DNA of 64,000 nt from Shouchella patagoniensis (GTDB lineage Bacteria > Bacillota > Bacilli > Bacillales > Bacillaceae_D). Made by a program: the position numbers and the translations under genes. Shown here piece after piece: positions 18,942 through 26,723 of this stretch. The stretch is from the NCBI RefSeq assembly GCF_002019705.1, contig NZ_KV917377.1, positions 3,569,649 to 3,633,648 on the forward strand, read 5' to 3'. How positions within the stretch are numbered: the first letter of the stretch is position 1; each line of letters opens with the position of its first letter. The notes below the pieces were generated by a model. That model was not told where the DNA came from. It made no database searches and saw nothing but the letters and a program-made list of their open reading frames with translations.

Positions 18942-19442
18942 TTATAAGTCGAGCGTTTGATCATGTTCAGATTCTGCTCCTGCTTTTCCGATAAGTAATT
19001 CAGTCATACTAAACCAGGTAATTAACAATCCAGAGATTGGCAGAGATAGGTACACATACCCCATTGGTATACCAAGTGATACGGTTTGTTGAGAAAGTGT
19101 TAATGAGACAAGCTGAATGCCCCCATAAACCATCACAACAAGGGCGAAAGCGATTAAGAATAATTGGACAAACTGCCGCATTCTTTTTTGAACACGATCA
19201 GAGAAACGGTTCAACATCATCTCAATTGCGATATGTTTCTTTAAATGAAAAGCGTACGCTCCGCCAATCATTGTGACCCAGATAAGTGAGTAACGTAAAA
19301 ATTCTTCAGAAAATGTACTTGGTGCATTCAATACATAGCGACTAATAACTTGCCAAATAGCAACAAGAACCATGAGACCAAGCATTGTCGATGAGAGGAA
19401 AATAATTATTTTTCCTAAAACGTGATTGGTTTTATCAATCAT
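18942..19442 (-). CDS. dctQ: TRAP transporter small permease subunit (DctQ-type)
   Basis: A 166-aa, 4-TM membrane protein of the DctQ family with the usual WVTMIGGAYAFHLKKHIAIEMM segment between TM2 and TM3. The start is ATG 19442, with GAGGAGG 9 nt upstream; a codon at 19460 is also in frame but has no such site. It overlaps the end of dctP by 8 bp, so the two are coupled. It forms the membrane complex with DctM. Confidence 0.9.
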   Translation of the reverse strand: MIDKTNHVLGKIIIFLSSTMLGLMVLVAIWQVISRYVLNAPSTFSEEFLRYSLIWVTMIGGAYAFHLKKHIAIEMMLNRFSDRVQKRMRQFVQLFLIAFALVVMVYGGIQLVSLTLSQQTVSLGIPMGYVYLSLPISGLLITWFSMTELLIGKAGAESEHDQTLDL

Positions 19443-20448
19443 TGGTCTGTACCTCCTCATTCATTTCTTGAATTCGATTATAAAAAGGAGATAGATCAGG
19501 ATCTTGCCTTACTTCTTCATGCATAGGCTCTACGAGCTCACGAAATGCTTCTAAATCAACATCTGAATGGAATGTTACGCCCATTTCTTCTGCTTGCTCA
19601 ATCGCTTGTGCGGTTTCGTTTGCCCATAGCTCCTTATGATATTCACTTGATGCAATTGCTGCTTCGGTGAGCAGTTGTTGCTCTTCTTCAGAAAAGCTTT
19701 CCCAACGACTTTGGCTAAATATAAGCAAGTCAGGAACAATTGAATGTTCTGTATACGAATACTCTTTTGCAACCTCACCGTGGTTATTCGATGTCAATGA
19801 AGTCTCATTGTTTTCAGTGCCATCAATGACGCCTTGTTGTAAAGCCGTATAGACTTCCCCGAAAGCCATTGGCGTAGGTGCTCCGCCCATTAATCGTGTC
19901 ATTTCAATTGCGGTCTCACTTGGCTGCACACGAATCTTCATTCCGCTTAAATCTTCAGGTGTTAGGATTGGTGTACCAATGGTGTACATGTTTCGTATAC
20001 CAGCATCATAGTATGTTAATCCAAAAAACCCGTTAGTGGCAGTTAGGTCATAAATATCCGTCGCAATATCACTTTCCATTACCTCATAATAATGTTCAGC
20101 GCCATTAAATAAATAAGGAGTGCTAAACAAGGCGTATACTGGAGAAAAGCTTTCTAACGCGGTAGCGCTTACTTTTGTAGCATCAACAGCCCCGGTTTGA
20201 GTTAATTCAATTGCTTCTCGTTCTGAACCGAGTTGACCATTAGGAAAGACCTGAAATGTAATTGAACCATTGCTTTTCTCTTCTGCTAACTCAGAGAAAT
20301 GTACTAAGGATTGGTGTATTGGGTGACTTTCATTCATATTGTGAGCAAGCCGTAACACAGTAGTGTCTGTTGATAATTCAGTTGGAGTGGAACATCCGAC
20401 AACGAAAATAAGGGAAACGCTTACAAATAAAGGTGCTTTGCGACGCAT
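19435..20448 (-). CDS. dctP: TRAP transporter substrate-binding lipoprotein (DctP-type)
   Basis: A 337-aa extracytoplasmic binding protein. The start ATG 20448 follows GAGGAGG at 8 nt. The signal peptide ends in the lipobox VVGC, so it is a lipoprotein, as expected in a Gram-positive. It carries DctP-family segments LRLAHNMNESHPIHQ, FPNGQLGSEREAIEL, and GMKIRVQPSETAIEMTRLMGG with the conserved Arg that binds the substrate carboxylate, then GEVYTALQQGVIDGTENN. First gene of the uronate operon; the carboxylate-binding Arg fits an acidic sugar ligand. Confidence 0.93.
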   Translation of the reverse strand: MRRKAPLFVSVSLIFVVGCSTPTELSTDTTVLRLAHNMNESHPIHQSLVHFSELAEEKSNGSITFQVFPNGQLGSEREAIELTQTGAVDATKVSATALESFSPVYALFSTPYLFNGAEHYYEVMESDIATDIYDLTATNGFFGLTYYDAGIRNMYTIGTPILTPEDLSGMKIRVQPSETAIEMTRLMGGAPTPMAFGEVYTALQQGVIDGTENNETSLTSNNHGEVAKEYSYTEHSIVPDLLIFSQSRWESFSEEEQQLLTEAAIASSEYHKELWANETAQAIEQAEEMGVTFHSDVDLEAFRELVEPMHEEVRQDPDLSPFYNRIQEMNEEVQTND

Positions 20449-20464
20449 GATGGATACCTCCTCA

Positions 20465-20488
20465 ATAAATAACAACGTTGTTATTTAT
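20465..20488. promoter_or_regulatory. LacI-family operator O1 (24-bp perfect palindrome)
   Basis: The half-site ATAAATAACAAC is mirrored exactly around 20476/20477. The core AACAACGTTGTT is repeated at O2, 50 bp away. It lies between the dctP promoter and its ribosome binding site, and the central CG fits a LacI-type operator. Confidence 0.8.
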
Positions 20489-20497
20489 AAAGAAAAA

Positions 20498-20512
20498 AGA
20501 AACCGTTTGCAT
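20498..20512 (-). promoter_or_regulatory. cre site (CcpA) in the dctP leader
   Basis: Minus strand ATGCAAACGGTTTCT matches the WTGNAANCGNWNNCW cre consensus at every fixed position. It sits between the two LacI operators and downstream of the operon promoter, so CcpA would act as a roadblock. Confidence 0.65.
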
Positions 20513-20515
20513 TTG

Positions 20516-20537
20516 TGAATAACAACGTTGTTATTCA
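20516..20537. promoter_or_regulatory. LacI-family operator O2 (22-bp perfect palindrome)
   Basis: Half-site TGAATAACAAC is mirrored around 20526/20527 and has the same core as O1. It covers the predicted transcription start of the dctP operon and overlaps a possible lacI -35 (TTGTTA 20528-20533, TAAACT 20551-20556), so it could also autoregulate the regulator. Confidence 0.8.
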
Positions 20538-20539
20538 TT

Positions 20540-20567
20540 ATTATATCGATTAAACTAATTAAATCAA
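20540..20567 (-). promoter_or_regulatory. sigma-A promoter of the TRAP-GH31-uxaC operon
   Basis: On the minus strand TTGATT (20562-20567), a 16-bp spacer and a perfect TATAAT (20540-20545). The start point would fall inside operator O2. Confidence 0.7.
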
Positions 20568-20609
20568 GTATTTTTTATAAGTCGATCCAAAGCTAAGGAG
20601 AGAATATGC

Positions 20610-21587
20610 ATGACGGTTACGATTAAAGATATCGCTAAAGCGGCAAACGTCAGTTATTCGACTGTTTCCAAAGCATTAAACGATAGCCCACTTGTGAAAA
20701 CAGGAACAAAACGGGTGATTGTAGAAAAAGCAAAGGAACTTGGCTATACGCCAAACTTTTCTGCTAAACACTTGGTCACTCGTAGGAGCAACACGATTGG
20801 TTTGGTTTGGCCAACAATTGAGCGGGCTGCGTTATCAGAATTAGTCACTCATGTAAATAAACAAATTAGCAAAAATGGTCGTTCAATGATCTTATCAATA
20901 AACGATGCGCTGGAAGCAGTTGAGTTATTTTCAAGAATGAGAATTGACGGTATTTTACTATTTGAAGAAGACATTGCTCAAGATGAACTTCCAAACAATT
21001 TAGGTATTCCATTATTATCGTATGGAGTGCCAGGTATTAACCAGTTTCCTACCTTAGGGGTGCAGCATGAACTAGCTATGGAACTTGCTGTCAATGAATT
21101 AGTGGAGAAGGGGCATAGGGAGATTGTTTATGTAGGTATTCATAACGGTATTGGAAGACGACAGCAGGCGAAGCAAGCTGGGTTTGAGCAAGCGATGAAG
21201 GAGCGAGGCTTTGGTTCAAAGATCGTCAATACTGGAGGGTTAAACGCGGGAGATGCAGAGCATGCAGTTACACAGTTTTTAGATAGTGAAGGTACTCCAG
21301 AGGCGATCATTTGTTCAAGTTATGATCTTACGATTGGCACGTTACGTGCTTTAAAAAGACATCAATTAAGCATTCCAAATGACGTATCGGTTATTTCCTA
21401 TGACAACATACCTCAGTTAAAAGAAACAGAAGTACCAGTTACGAGTGTAGGTGTTCCTATAGACGCGCTTGCTTGTGCATTAGTAGAGATGTTAATTGAT
21501 TTAATTGAGAAAGGCGAGGAGAATGTTGAAAATCGAAAACTTAGCCCAGTTCTTGTTAAGAGAAAATCGGTAAAAATAAGAAATTGA
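20610..21587 (+). CDS. LacI family regulator of the uronate operon
   Basis: A 325-aa LacI/GalR repressor. The N-terminal helix-turn-helix and hinge are clear (TIKDIAKAANVSYSTVSKALN, then ARTV-like region NFSAKHLVTRRSNTIGLV). The rest is a periplasmic-binding-protein-like effector domain ending VPVTSVGVPIDALACALVEML. The start ATG follows AAGGAG. It is divergent from dctP and separated from it by two matching palindromes, the natural operators. The effector is probably a uronate or its catabolite; this is inference. Confidence 0.92.
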   Translation: MTVTIKDIAKAANVSYSTVSKALNDSPLVKTGTKRVIVEKAKELGYTPNFSAKHLVTRRSNTIGLVWPTIERAALSELVTHVNKQISKNGRSMILSINDALEAVELFSRMRIDGILLFEEDIAQDELPNNLGIPLLSYGVPGINQFPTLGVQHELAMELAVNELVEKGHREIVYVGIHNGIGRRQQAKQAGFEQAMKERGFGSKIVNTGGLNAGDAEHAVTQFLDSEGTPEAIICSSYDLTIGTLRALKRHQLSIPNDVSVISYDNIPQLKETEVPVTSVGVPIDALACALVEMLIDLIEKGEENVENRKLSPVLVKRKSVKIRN

Positions 21588-21635
21588 ATCTGTCTATAAT
21601 CTCACATTTATAGAGTAAGTGAACCCTAGCAAATA

Positions 21636-21683
21636 ACAAACCAACTCTGCTCCGAGCTTATGGGAGCAGAGTTGGTTTGTTTG
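21636..21683. terminator. terminator between the LacI gene and a convergent small gene
   Basis: An 18-bp perfect stem (ACAAACCAACTCTGCTCC at 21636-21653 with its complement at 21663-21680). The T-tail is weak but the stem is very stable, and it can serve both convergent genes. Confidence 0.75.
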
Positions 21684-21696
21684 TCCTTGGTTAAAG

Positions 21697-21843
21697 CTAA
21701 GCACCTCTTCTACCCGTGATAAGTTTAATGACAAATACGACTAGTGCAATGACGAGTAAAATGTAAATAAGCCCGCCAGCAATATCTAATATTAGTCCAA
21801 CCAACCATAGTGCAATTAAAATACCGATTATCGTCCAAAGCAT
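21697..21843 (-). CDS. lmo0937 family small membrane protein
   Basis: A 48-aa protein with two hydrophobic segments (LWTIIGILIALWLVGLI and GLIYILLVIALVVFVIKL) ending LITGRRGA, the pattern of the lmo0937 family of tiny stress-associated membrane proteins. The ATG at 21843 follows AAGGAGG at 8 nt. A sigma-B-like promoter sits upstream. The molecular role is unknown. Confidence 0.8.
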   Translation of the reverse strand: MLWTIIGILIALWLVGLILDIAGGLIYILLVIALVVFVIKLITGRRGA

Positions 21844-21895
21844 TTTGAGTTCCTCCTTATATAGGGTCTGTTTTTATTTATTATAGCAATAGTCT

Positions 21896-21921
21896 GTTCC
21901 CTTCATGGTGCAGGCGTAAAC
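21896..21921 (-). promoter_or_regulatory. sigma-B-like promoter of the lmo0937 family gene
   Basis: Minus strand GTTTAC, a 14-bp spacer and GGGAAC, close to the GTTTAA-N12-15-GGGTAT general stress consensus. Members of this protein family are stress genes in Listeria, which fits. Confidence 0.5.
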
Positions 21922-22128
21922 ATAATCAAATAAATGAAAGGGAACGAAGAGTTGTTTAATGTGTCATTCCTTTATGTATATTTACGGTACTCAACTTGTC
22001 TTGAATGGAACGCTTATAGAGATATAGGCTATAGAAGAATCGATTGTAATGAGAGATTTCCCGATTTAAACTAAAAGTATGGGAAGGATAGGAGGAAGTG
22101 ATTCCTCATAATACAAGGAGTAATTAGG

Positions 22129-22440
22129 GTGGCAATTGAAAACGAGAAGCCAAAAAATTTTATAAAGGACGTTTTTGTGATGCTAAAAAAAATAAGCGTG
22201 CTTTTTGATTTAATGCTTGCCTTAGGGTTTGTTTTTGTCATAGGAAGGTTCTTAGGTATTGCAATCGACTATCCTTTACTTCAGTTCTTTCATACGTATA
22301 CGTTGGAGTCATTTATTGTATTAGCGGTAGGGATAGTCGGTTCAAACGTAACAAGAAGGCGAATAGAGAAAGAAAAGGAGATAATTGCTCCTATTAAAAA
22401 AGAAGGGGTAGAGAATTGGATAAAGACATTGCGGAGGTAG
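22129..22440 (+). CDS. small membrane protein of unknown function
   Basis: The GTG start at 22129 has AAGGAG 8 nt upstream. The 103-aa product has two TM segments (about residues 24-46 and 62-73) between charged ends; the C-terminus is Lys/Arg-rich (TRRRIEKEKEII). I recognise no family. It overlaps the next gene by 25 bp, so it is co-translated with the MFS carrier and may be an accessory of it. Confidence 0.6.
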   Translation: MAIENEKPKNFIKDVFVMLKKISVLFDLMLALGFVFVIGRFLGIAIDYPLLQFFHTYTLESFIVLAVGIVGSNVTRRRIEKEKEIIAPIKKEGVENWIKTLRR

Positions 22441-23666
22441 TTAGTGAAAAGCAACGAAAGAACCTGTACAAACGAACCTTAATCGTTGTGTGCATAGCGC
22501 AAATATTTGGTGGTGCAGGACTTGCGGCAGGAATTACGGTTGGTGCATTACTTGCTAGGGATATGCTAGGAACCGATGCTTATGCAGGATTACCTACAGC
22601 ATTATTTACGCTAGGCTCAGCCTTAGCTGCTTTTGCAATTGGTAGGTTAACACAAAGGCTTGGTCGAAGACGTGGACTCGTTACGGGCTTTATGGCCGGT
22701 GGTTTAGGAGCTGTGGGCGTTGTGTTCGCAGCACTTATAAGTAGTATCACTCTCTTACTGATGTCATTGTTTGTTTATGGAGCAGGGACAGCCACAAATT
22801 TACAGGCGCGTTATGCAGGAACTGATTTGGCTACGGATAAGCAACGAGCAACAGCTGTTAGTGTTGCGATGGTTGCGACAACATTAGGAGCCGTGGCAGG
22901 ACCTAATTTAGTTGGAGTTATGGGACAGTTCGCTTTATCAATTGGTGTACCAGCACTAGCGGGGCCATTTATTTTAGCTGGAGGAGCATTTATCGCAGCA
23001 GCAATAATTCTCTTTTTCTTCCTAAAGCCTGATCCGCTTTTGATTGTTAAAGAATGGGAAGCTATTCAGCCACGTATAGAAGAGGTACTACAATCGGAGA
23101 CAAAAAAACGTTCAAAAGGAGTAGCTATTGGTGTGGCTGTAATGGTTACAACCCAACTAGTTATGGTAGCAATTATGACATTGACACCTGTGCATATGGA
23201 ACATCACGGGCATAGCATAAATGCAATTGGCCTTGTCATTGGTATTCATGTTGGTGCAATGTATCTGCCATCGCTCTTTACAGGCATATTAGCTGATCAA
23301 TTTGGTAGAAAGGCAATCGTTTTTGCTGCTGGGGTCACTTTATTATTAGCTGGAGTTGTAGGGGCACTGGCACCTGGAGATTCGATGGTATTTATGATTA
23401 TTGCACTTGCGTTACTTGGTCTTGGTTGGAATCTTGGTTTAATAAGTGGAACAGCACTTATTATTGATTCTACTAATGCATCCACGAGAGCGAAAACACA
23501 AGGCACAACAGATGTGTTTATTGCACTCGCTGGCGCATCTGGTGGGGCAATGTCAGGAATGGTGGCAGCAGGTTCAAGTTATGCGGTACTATCTTTAACT
23601 GGTGGTGTATTAGCTCTTTTACTTGTTCCAATTGTCTTCATAGTTGATAGAAAAAAAGAATCATAA
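22416..23666 (+). CDS. MFS transporter, drug/metabolite exporter type
   Basis: A 416-aa, 12-TM major facilitator. The loop 2-3 signature is present (IGRLTQRLGRRRGLVTGF) and is echoed in the second half (GILADQFGRKAIVFAAG). The start is TTG 22416, inside the preceding gene, with AAGGGG upstream. The first half is rich in Gly/Ala as in B. subtilis YwoG-like carriers. The substrate is unknown. Confidence 0.85.
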   Translation: MDKDIAEVVSEKQRKNLYKRTLIVVCIAQIFGGAGLAAGITVGALLARDMLGTDAYAGLPTALFTLGSALAAFAIGRLTQRLGRRRGLVTGFMAGGLGAVGVVFAALISSITLLLMSLFVYGAGTATNLQARYAGTDLATDKQRATAVSVAMVATTLGAVAGPNLVGVMGQFALSIGVPALAGPFILAGGAFIAAAIILFFFLKPDPLLIVKEWEAIQPRIEEVLQSETKKRSKGVAIGVAVMVTTQLVMVAIMTLTPVHMEHHGHSINAIGLVIGIHVGAMYLPSLFTGILADQFGRKAIVFAAGVTLLLAGVVGALAPGDSMVFMIIALALLGLGWNLGLISGTALIIDSTNASTRAKTQGTTDVFIALAGASGGAMSGMVAAGSSYAVLSLTGGVLALLLVPIVFIVDRKKES

Positions 23667-23717
23667 CTTGTCCTCTACGTGCATAGAATAGTAGAAACAT
23701 GACTAAGGGGGCAGTCT

Positions 23718-24167
23718 ATGCACAAGTGGTTATTAATTAGTTTAATTACTTCTTCTTTTTTTATAAACGAACAAACACAGGAAGTAGAAATCCCTATAGA
23801 ATCAATTGGACAAGCCGTTGAATACACGCAGCTAAATATTGAATATAAGTTAGCGGAAGATGATGTCTCACGCTCTTACTCTACTTTAGCGACCCAAGGA
23901 AAAGAAGTTGCTAGAGTATTCATTCATGTAGATTCAGCAGCAGAAAATGCCGCAGAACAATTACGTTTTGCGTATAAGCTACATGAAACACTTGAGAAAA
24001 CATTTCCTGGATTAAGCAGAGGAATTGTATCAAGTGATTCTTCACAGCTGATTAATCGGACTCCCTCGCTGTTTATGCATATTGGGGGAGTAGAGAACAC
24101 GAAAGAAGAAGTAGATAAGACATTTGCACTTATTAAAGAAATAGTAAGAGAGATTCAAAATGAGTAA
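23718..24167 (+). CDS. secreted SpoIIP-related protein lacking the N-terminal half
   Basis: A 149-aa protein with an N-terminal signal peptide (MHKWLLISLITSSFF). Residues 65-145 resemble the C-terminal part of sporulation amidase/transglycosylase SpoIIP: AEQLRFAYKLHETLEKTFPG, then LSRGIV, then IGGVENTKEEVDKTFALI. The N-terminal half of SpoIIP, which carries the HTHxxE-type motif, is absent, so catalytic activity is doubtful. It could be a peptidoglycan-binding regulator of the true SpoIIP or a shrunken paralog. The start ATG follows GGGGG. Family link is by pattern only. Confidence 0.55.
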   Translation: MHKWLLISLITSSFFINEQTQEVEIPIESIGQAVEYTQLNIEYKLAEDDVSRSYSTLATQGKEVARVFIHVDSAAENAAEQLRFAYKLHETLEKTFPGLSRGIVSSDSSQLINRTPSLFMHIGGVENTKEEVDKTFALIKEIVREIQNE

Positions 24168-24169
24168 AT

Positions 24170-24208
24170 GCAAAAGAGTGCTAACTTAATTCGTTAGCAC
24201 TCTTTTGC
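24170..24208. terminator. strong terminator after the SpoIIP-like gene
   Basis: A 16-bp perfect stem (GCAAAAGAGTGCTAAC and its complement) with a 7-nt loop. Confidence 0.85.
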
Positions 24209-24369
24209 TTACGTAATTGGTATAAGTAAACTTGAATAGATTTAAAGTGGTTTAATTAAAATGTAAATGCTTAAATTCATAAGCCTGAACATAATAAAAA
24301 AAGGAATGGAAGTTATATAGTTTGAACATTCCGATTGATTGTGCGATTGTTAAGGCAGGAGGTTAAACA

Positions 24370-24879
24370 ATGGAGTTGATGACTAAGCGGTTACACATTC
24401 GACCATTTGACAAACAAGATTGGTTAGCTGTTTACGATTACGTATCAATACCTGAAGTGATGGCGTATATGCCAAATGGAGTGCTAAACGAAACAGAGGT
24501 TAAAAAACTAGTAGGCCAGCATTCGGAGCACAATGCAAAAAAGTATGCGATTGTATTAATAGAAGAAAATCAGCTAATTGGTCATCTTGAGTTTTTTAGT
24601 TACTTTGGCACTCATACATATGAGATTGGCTGGGTCCTTAATCCAAAATACCAAAATAAAGGGTATACAACTGAAGCAGCTAAAGCAGTAATGAACTATG
24701 GATTTGAAGAAATGAAGTTACATAGGATTGTCGCAACATGTCAACCAGAAAATATACCTTCATGGAAAGTGATGGAAAAAGTTGGGATGAGGAGAGAAGG
24801 GTTGTTTAAGAAATGTATCCCACATGGTGAGCTGTGGTGGGATGAATATGCTTATGGCGTCTTAGCAGAAGAGTGGTAA
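24370..24879 (+). CDS. RimJ/RimL-type GNAT acetyltransferase
   Basis: A 169-aa GNAT with the RimL-like N-terminus (MELMTKRLHIRPFDKQDW) and the acetyl-CoA region EIGWVLNPKYQNKGYTTEAAKAV, then HRIVATCQPENIPSWKVMEKVGM. It acetylates an amino group of a protein or small molecule. The ATG follows AGGAGG. It lies upstream of a NUDIX gene, 35 bp apart, perhaps one transcript. Confidence 0.85.
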   Translation: MELMTKRLHIRPFDKQDWLAVYDYVSIPEVMAYMPNGVLNETEVKKLVGQHSEHNAKKYAIVLIEENQLIGHLEFFSYFGTHTYEIGWVLNPKYQNKGYTTEAAKAVMNYGFEEMKLHRIVATCQPENIPSWKVMEKVGMRREGLFKKCIPHGELWWDEYAYGVLAEEW

Positions 24880-24914
24880 AATACGTGAACTACGAGGGGA
24901 TTGGGGCCTTTTAA

Positions 24915-25532
24915 ATGGAACAGCAATGGCTAAGTTGGGCAAGAAGAATGCAAGCAATTGCCCAGTCTGGAATCGCATTTTCAAAAGATACGTTTGACAT
25001 TGAGCGATATGAAGAACTAAGAGGTATCAGTGCAGAAGTGCTTGAACATTATTCTAGTTTGGAGAGAGAAAAAATTGAAGCATTGTTTGCAAAAGAAGAA
25101 GGTTATCAAACGCCAAAAGTGGATGTACGCGGTGTCGTGTTTAAAGAGAATCGAATTTTACTTGTTCGAGAAAGGTCAGAGAGCCGTTGGTCGCTCCCTG
25201 GTGGATTTTGTGATGTCGGTTTATCCGCAGCAGAAAACATTTTGAAAGAAATAAGAGAGGAATCAGGATACGAAACGAAAGCCGTGAAGTTTTTGGCTTT
25301 ACTGGATATGAATAAACATCCTCATACGCCTCAACCCTATCATTATTATAAAATTTTTATTCAATGTGAACGAATAGGTGGAGTAAAGAGCTTGGGTATT
25401 GAAACCGATCAAGTTGATTTTTTTGCGAGAGATGAATTACCAAACCTTTCAGTTGGTAGAAATACAGAAGAACAAATTAAAAAGATGTTTGCTTTTTATG
25501 ATGATCCATTAAAGCAATCTATTTTTGATTAA
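24915..25532 (+). CDS. NUDIX hydrolase with N-terminal helical domain (ADP-ribose pyrophosphatase type)
   Basis: A 205-aa protein: a helical N-terminal domain (residues 1-60, WARRMQAIAQSGIAFSKDTFDIERYEEL) typical of the NUDIX N-terminal domain, then a NUDIX fold with the complete box GGFCDVGLSAAENILKEIRE followed by ESGYE (residues about 96-120). It should hydrolyse a nucleoside diphosphate-linked compound such as ADP-ribose. A terminator follows. Confidence 0.87.
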   Translation: MEQQWLSWARRMQAIAQSGIAFSKDTFDIERYEELRGISAEVLEHYSSLEREKIEALFAKEEGYQTPKVDVRGVVFKENRILLVRERSESRWSLPGGFCDVGLSAAENILKEIREESGYETKAVKFLALLDMNKHPHTPQPYHYYKIFIQCERIGGVKSLGIETDQVDFFARDELPNLSVGRNTEEQIKKMFAFYDDPLKQSIFD

Positions 25533-25534
25533 CG

Positions 25535-25572
25535 AAACAGGCGGCTAACGATTCTAGTCGCCTGTTTTATTT
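25535..25572 (+). terminator. terminator after the NUDIX gene
   Basis: AAACAGGCGGCTA pairs with TAGTCGCCTGTTT (one G-T pair), followed by TATTTTG. Confidence 0.75.
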
Positions 25573-25720
25573 TGTCATTTAAAGTTTAGAGGTTAACACT
25601 CCAAATAGTTTGTCAGAAAACTTGTCGAAAATAACCAAAAAATCAAACGATTCTAGTAGGCTTATACGTATAAAAATCTATCATGCTAAATGGATTTTAC
25701 TACGAAGAACAGGAGTGGTG

Positions 25721-26569
25721 ATGGTGACAAATCGTCCAATCCCTTTGGAACATCCAAAGAAGACGAGTAAATGGTCAACCGTTGTAAAAGAAAAAACAAT
25801 AAAACAGGTCCTGCCTCCAATTGTAGCGCTTGTGATAGTGGTCGGACTGTGGGAATTAATTGTGCTATTGGCTGGAACACCCCCATATATAATGCCAAAG
25901 CCAAGTGACATTGTACAAGCAGCAATTACCAACTGGTCAAACCTTTCTAGTGCTTTAATGACCACAATCGTCTCTAGTGTAACTGGTTTTTTGCTAAGCG
26001 TTATTATTGGTATTGGACTGGCGGTTATGATGGCTAGTTCAGAATGGGTTGAACGCAGTTTTTATCCGTATGCAGTGATCTTACAGACGATACCCGTAGT
26101 AGCTGTGGCACCAATCATTGTCATTTGGTTAGGTTCGGGAATGAGCGCCATTGTTGTTATCGCTTTTTTAATTGGCTTTTTTCCAATGCTATCCAACACT
26201 TTAATTGGCTTAAACGCAACAGACAGAAATATGCAAGACTTGTTCACTCTTTATCATGCTTCTAAATGGCAATTGATGTGGAAACTTCGTTTTCCAGCAG
26301 CGCTACCGTTTGTGATTGCTGGAATGAAAATTTCTTGTACGCTTGCAGTCGTTGGCGCCATTGTCGGAGAATATATCGCTGGTGTTGGTGGTGGAGCTGG
26401 AGGACTAGGCTATTCAATTACGGTAGCAGCTTCAAGAATTCAGACACCATATTTATTTGCGCTTGGACTTTCGGCAGCTATGTTAGGAATCGTCTTTTTC
26501 TTAGTTGTTAATGCCCTCTCAAAGAAATTACTTGGATCTTGGCATGATTCAGAAATGAAGAAAGAGTAA
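25721..26569 (+). CDS. NitT/TauT-type ABC transporter permease
   Basis: A 282-aa, 6-TM BPD-type permease (SsuC/TauC/ThiX relatives). The start is taken as ATG 25721, with AGGAG just upstream; an earlier in-frame codon at 25610 lies in poor context. The cytoplasmic EAA loop is visible (FTLYHASKWQLMWKLRFPAALP), followed by GEYIAGVGGGAGGLGYSI. The ATPase follows 154 bp later, but no substrate-binding protein gene is present. The substrate (sulfonate, pyrimidine or similar) is undetermined. Confidence 0.85.
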   Translation: MVTNRPIPLEHPKKTSKWSTVVKEKTIKQVLPPIVALVIVVGLWELIVLLAGTPPYIMPKPSDIVQAAITNWSNLSSALMTTIVSSVTGFLLSVIIGIGLAVMMASSEWVERSFYPYAVILQTIPVVAVAPIIVIWLGSGMSAIVVIAFLIGFFPMLSNTLIGLNATDRNMQDLFTLYHASKWQLMWKLRFPAALPFVIAGMKISCTLAVVGAIVGEYIAGVGGGAGGLGYSITVAASRIQTPYLFALGLSAAMLGIVFFLVVNALSKKLLGSWHDSEMKKE

Positions 26570-26723
26570 TGAATTGAAGTAGGTTCTGTGATGGAATCGA
26601 ATATGTGTTGGCTAAATTGGCGTCGAATGTTTTTCAGTATGCCTAAAAGTCGGAGTGAAAATAATACATTTTGCAATCGCTTATACAATATGGTCGTAGA
26701 AAAAGAAAAGGAGGCAATCGTTA

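Noticed and set aside
25573-25720. Possible TPP or other riboswitch upstream of the orphan ABC permease
   Set aside because: No conserved THI-box or other aptamer core could be recognised by eye.
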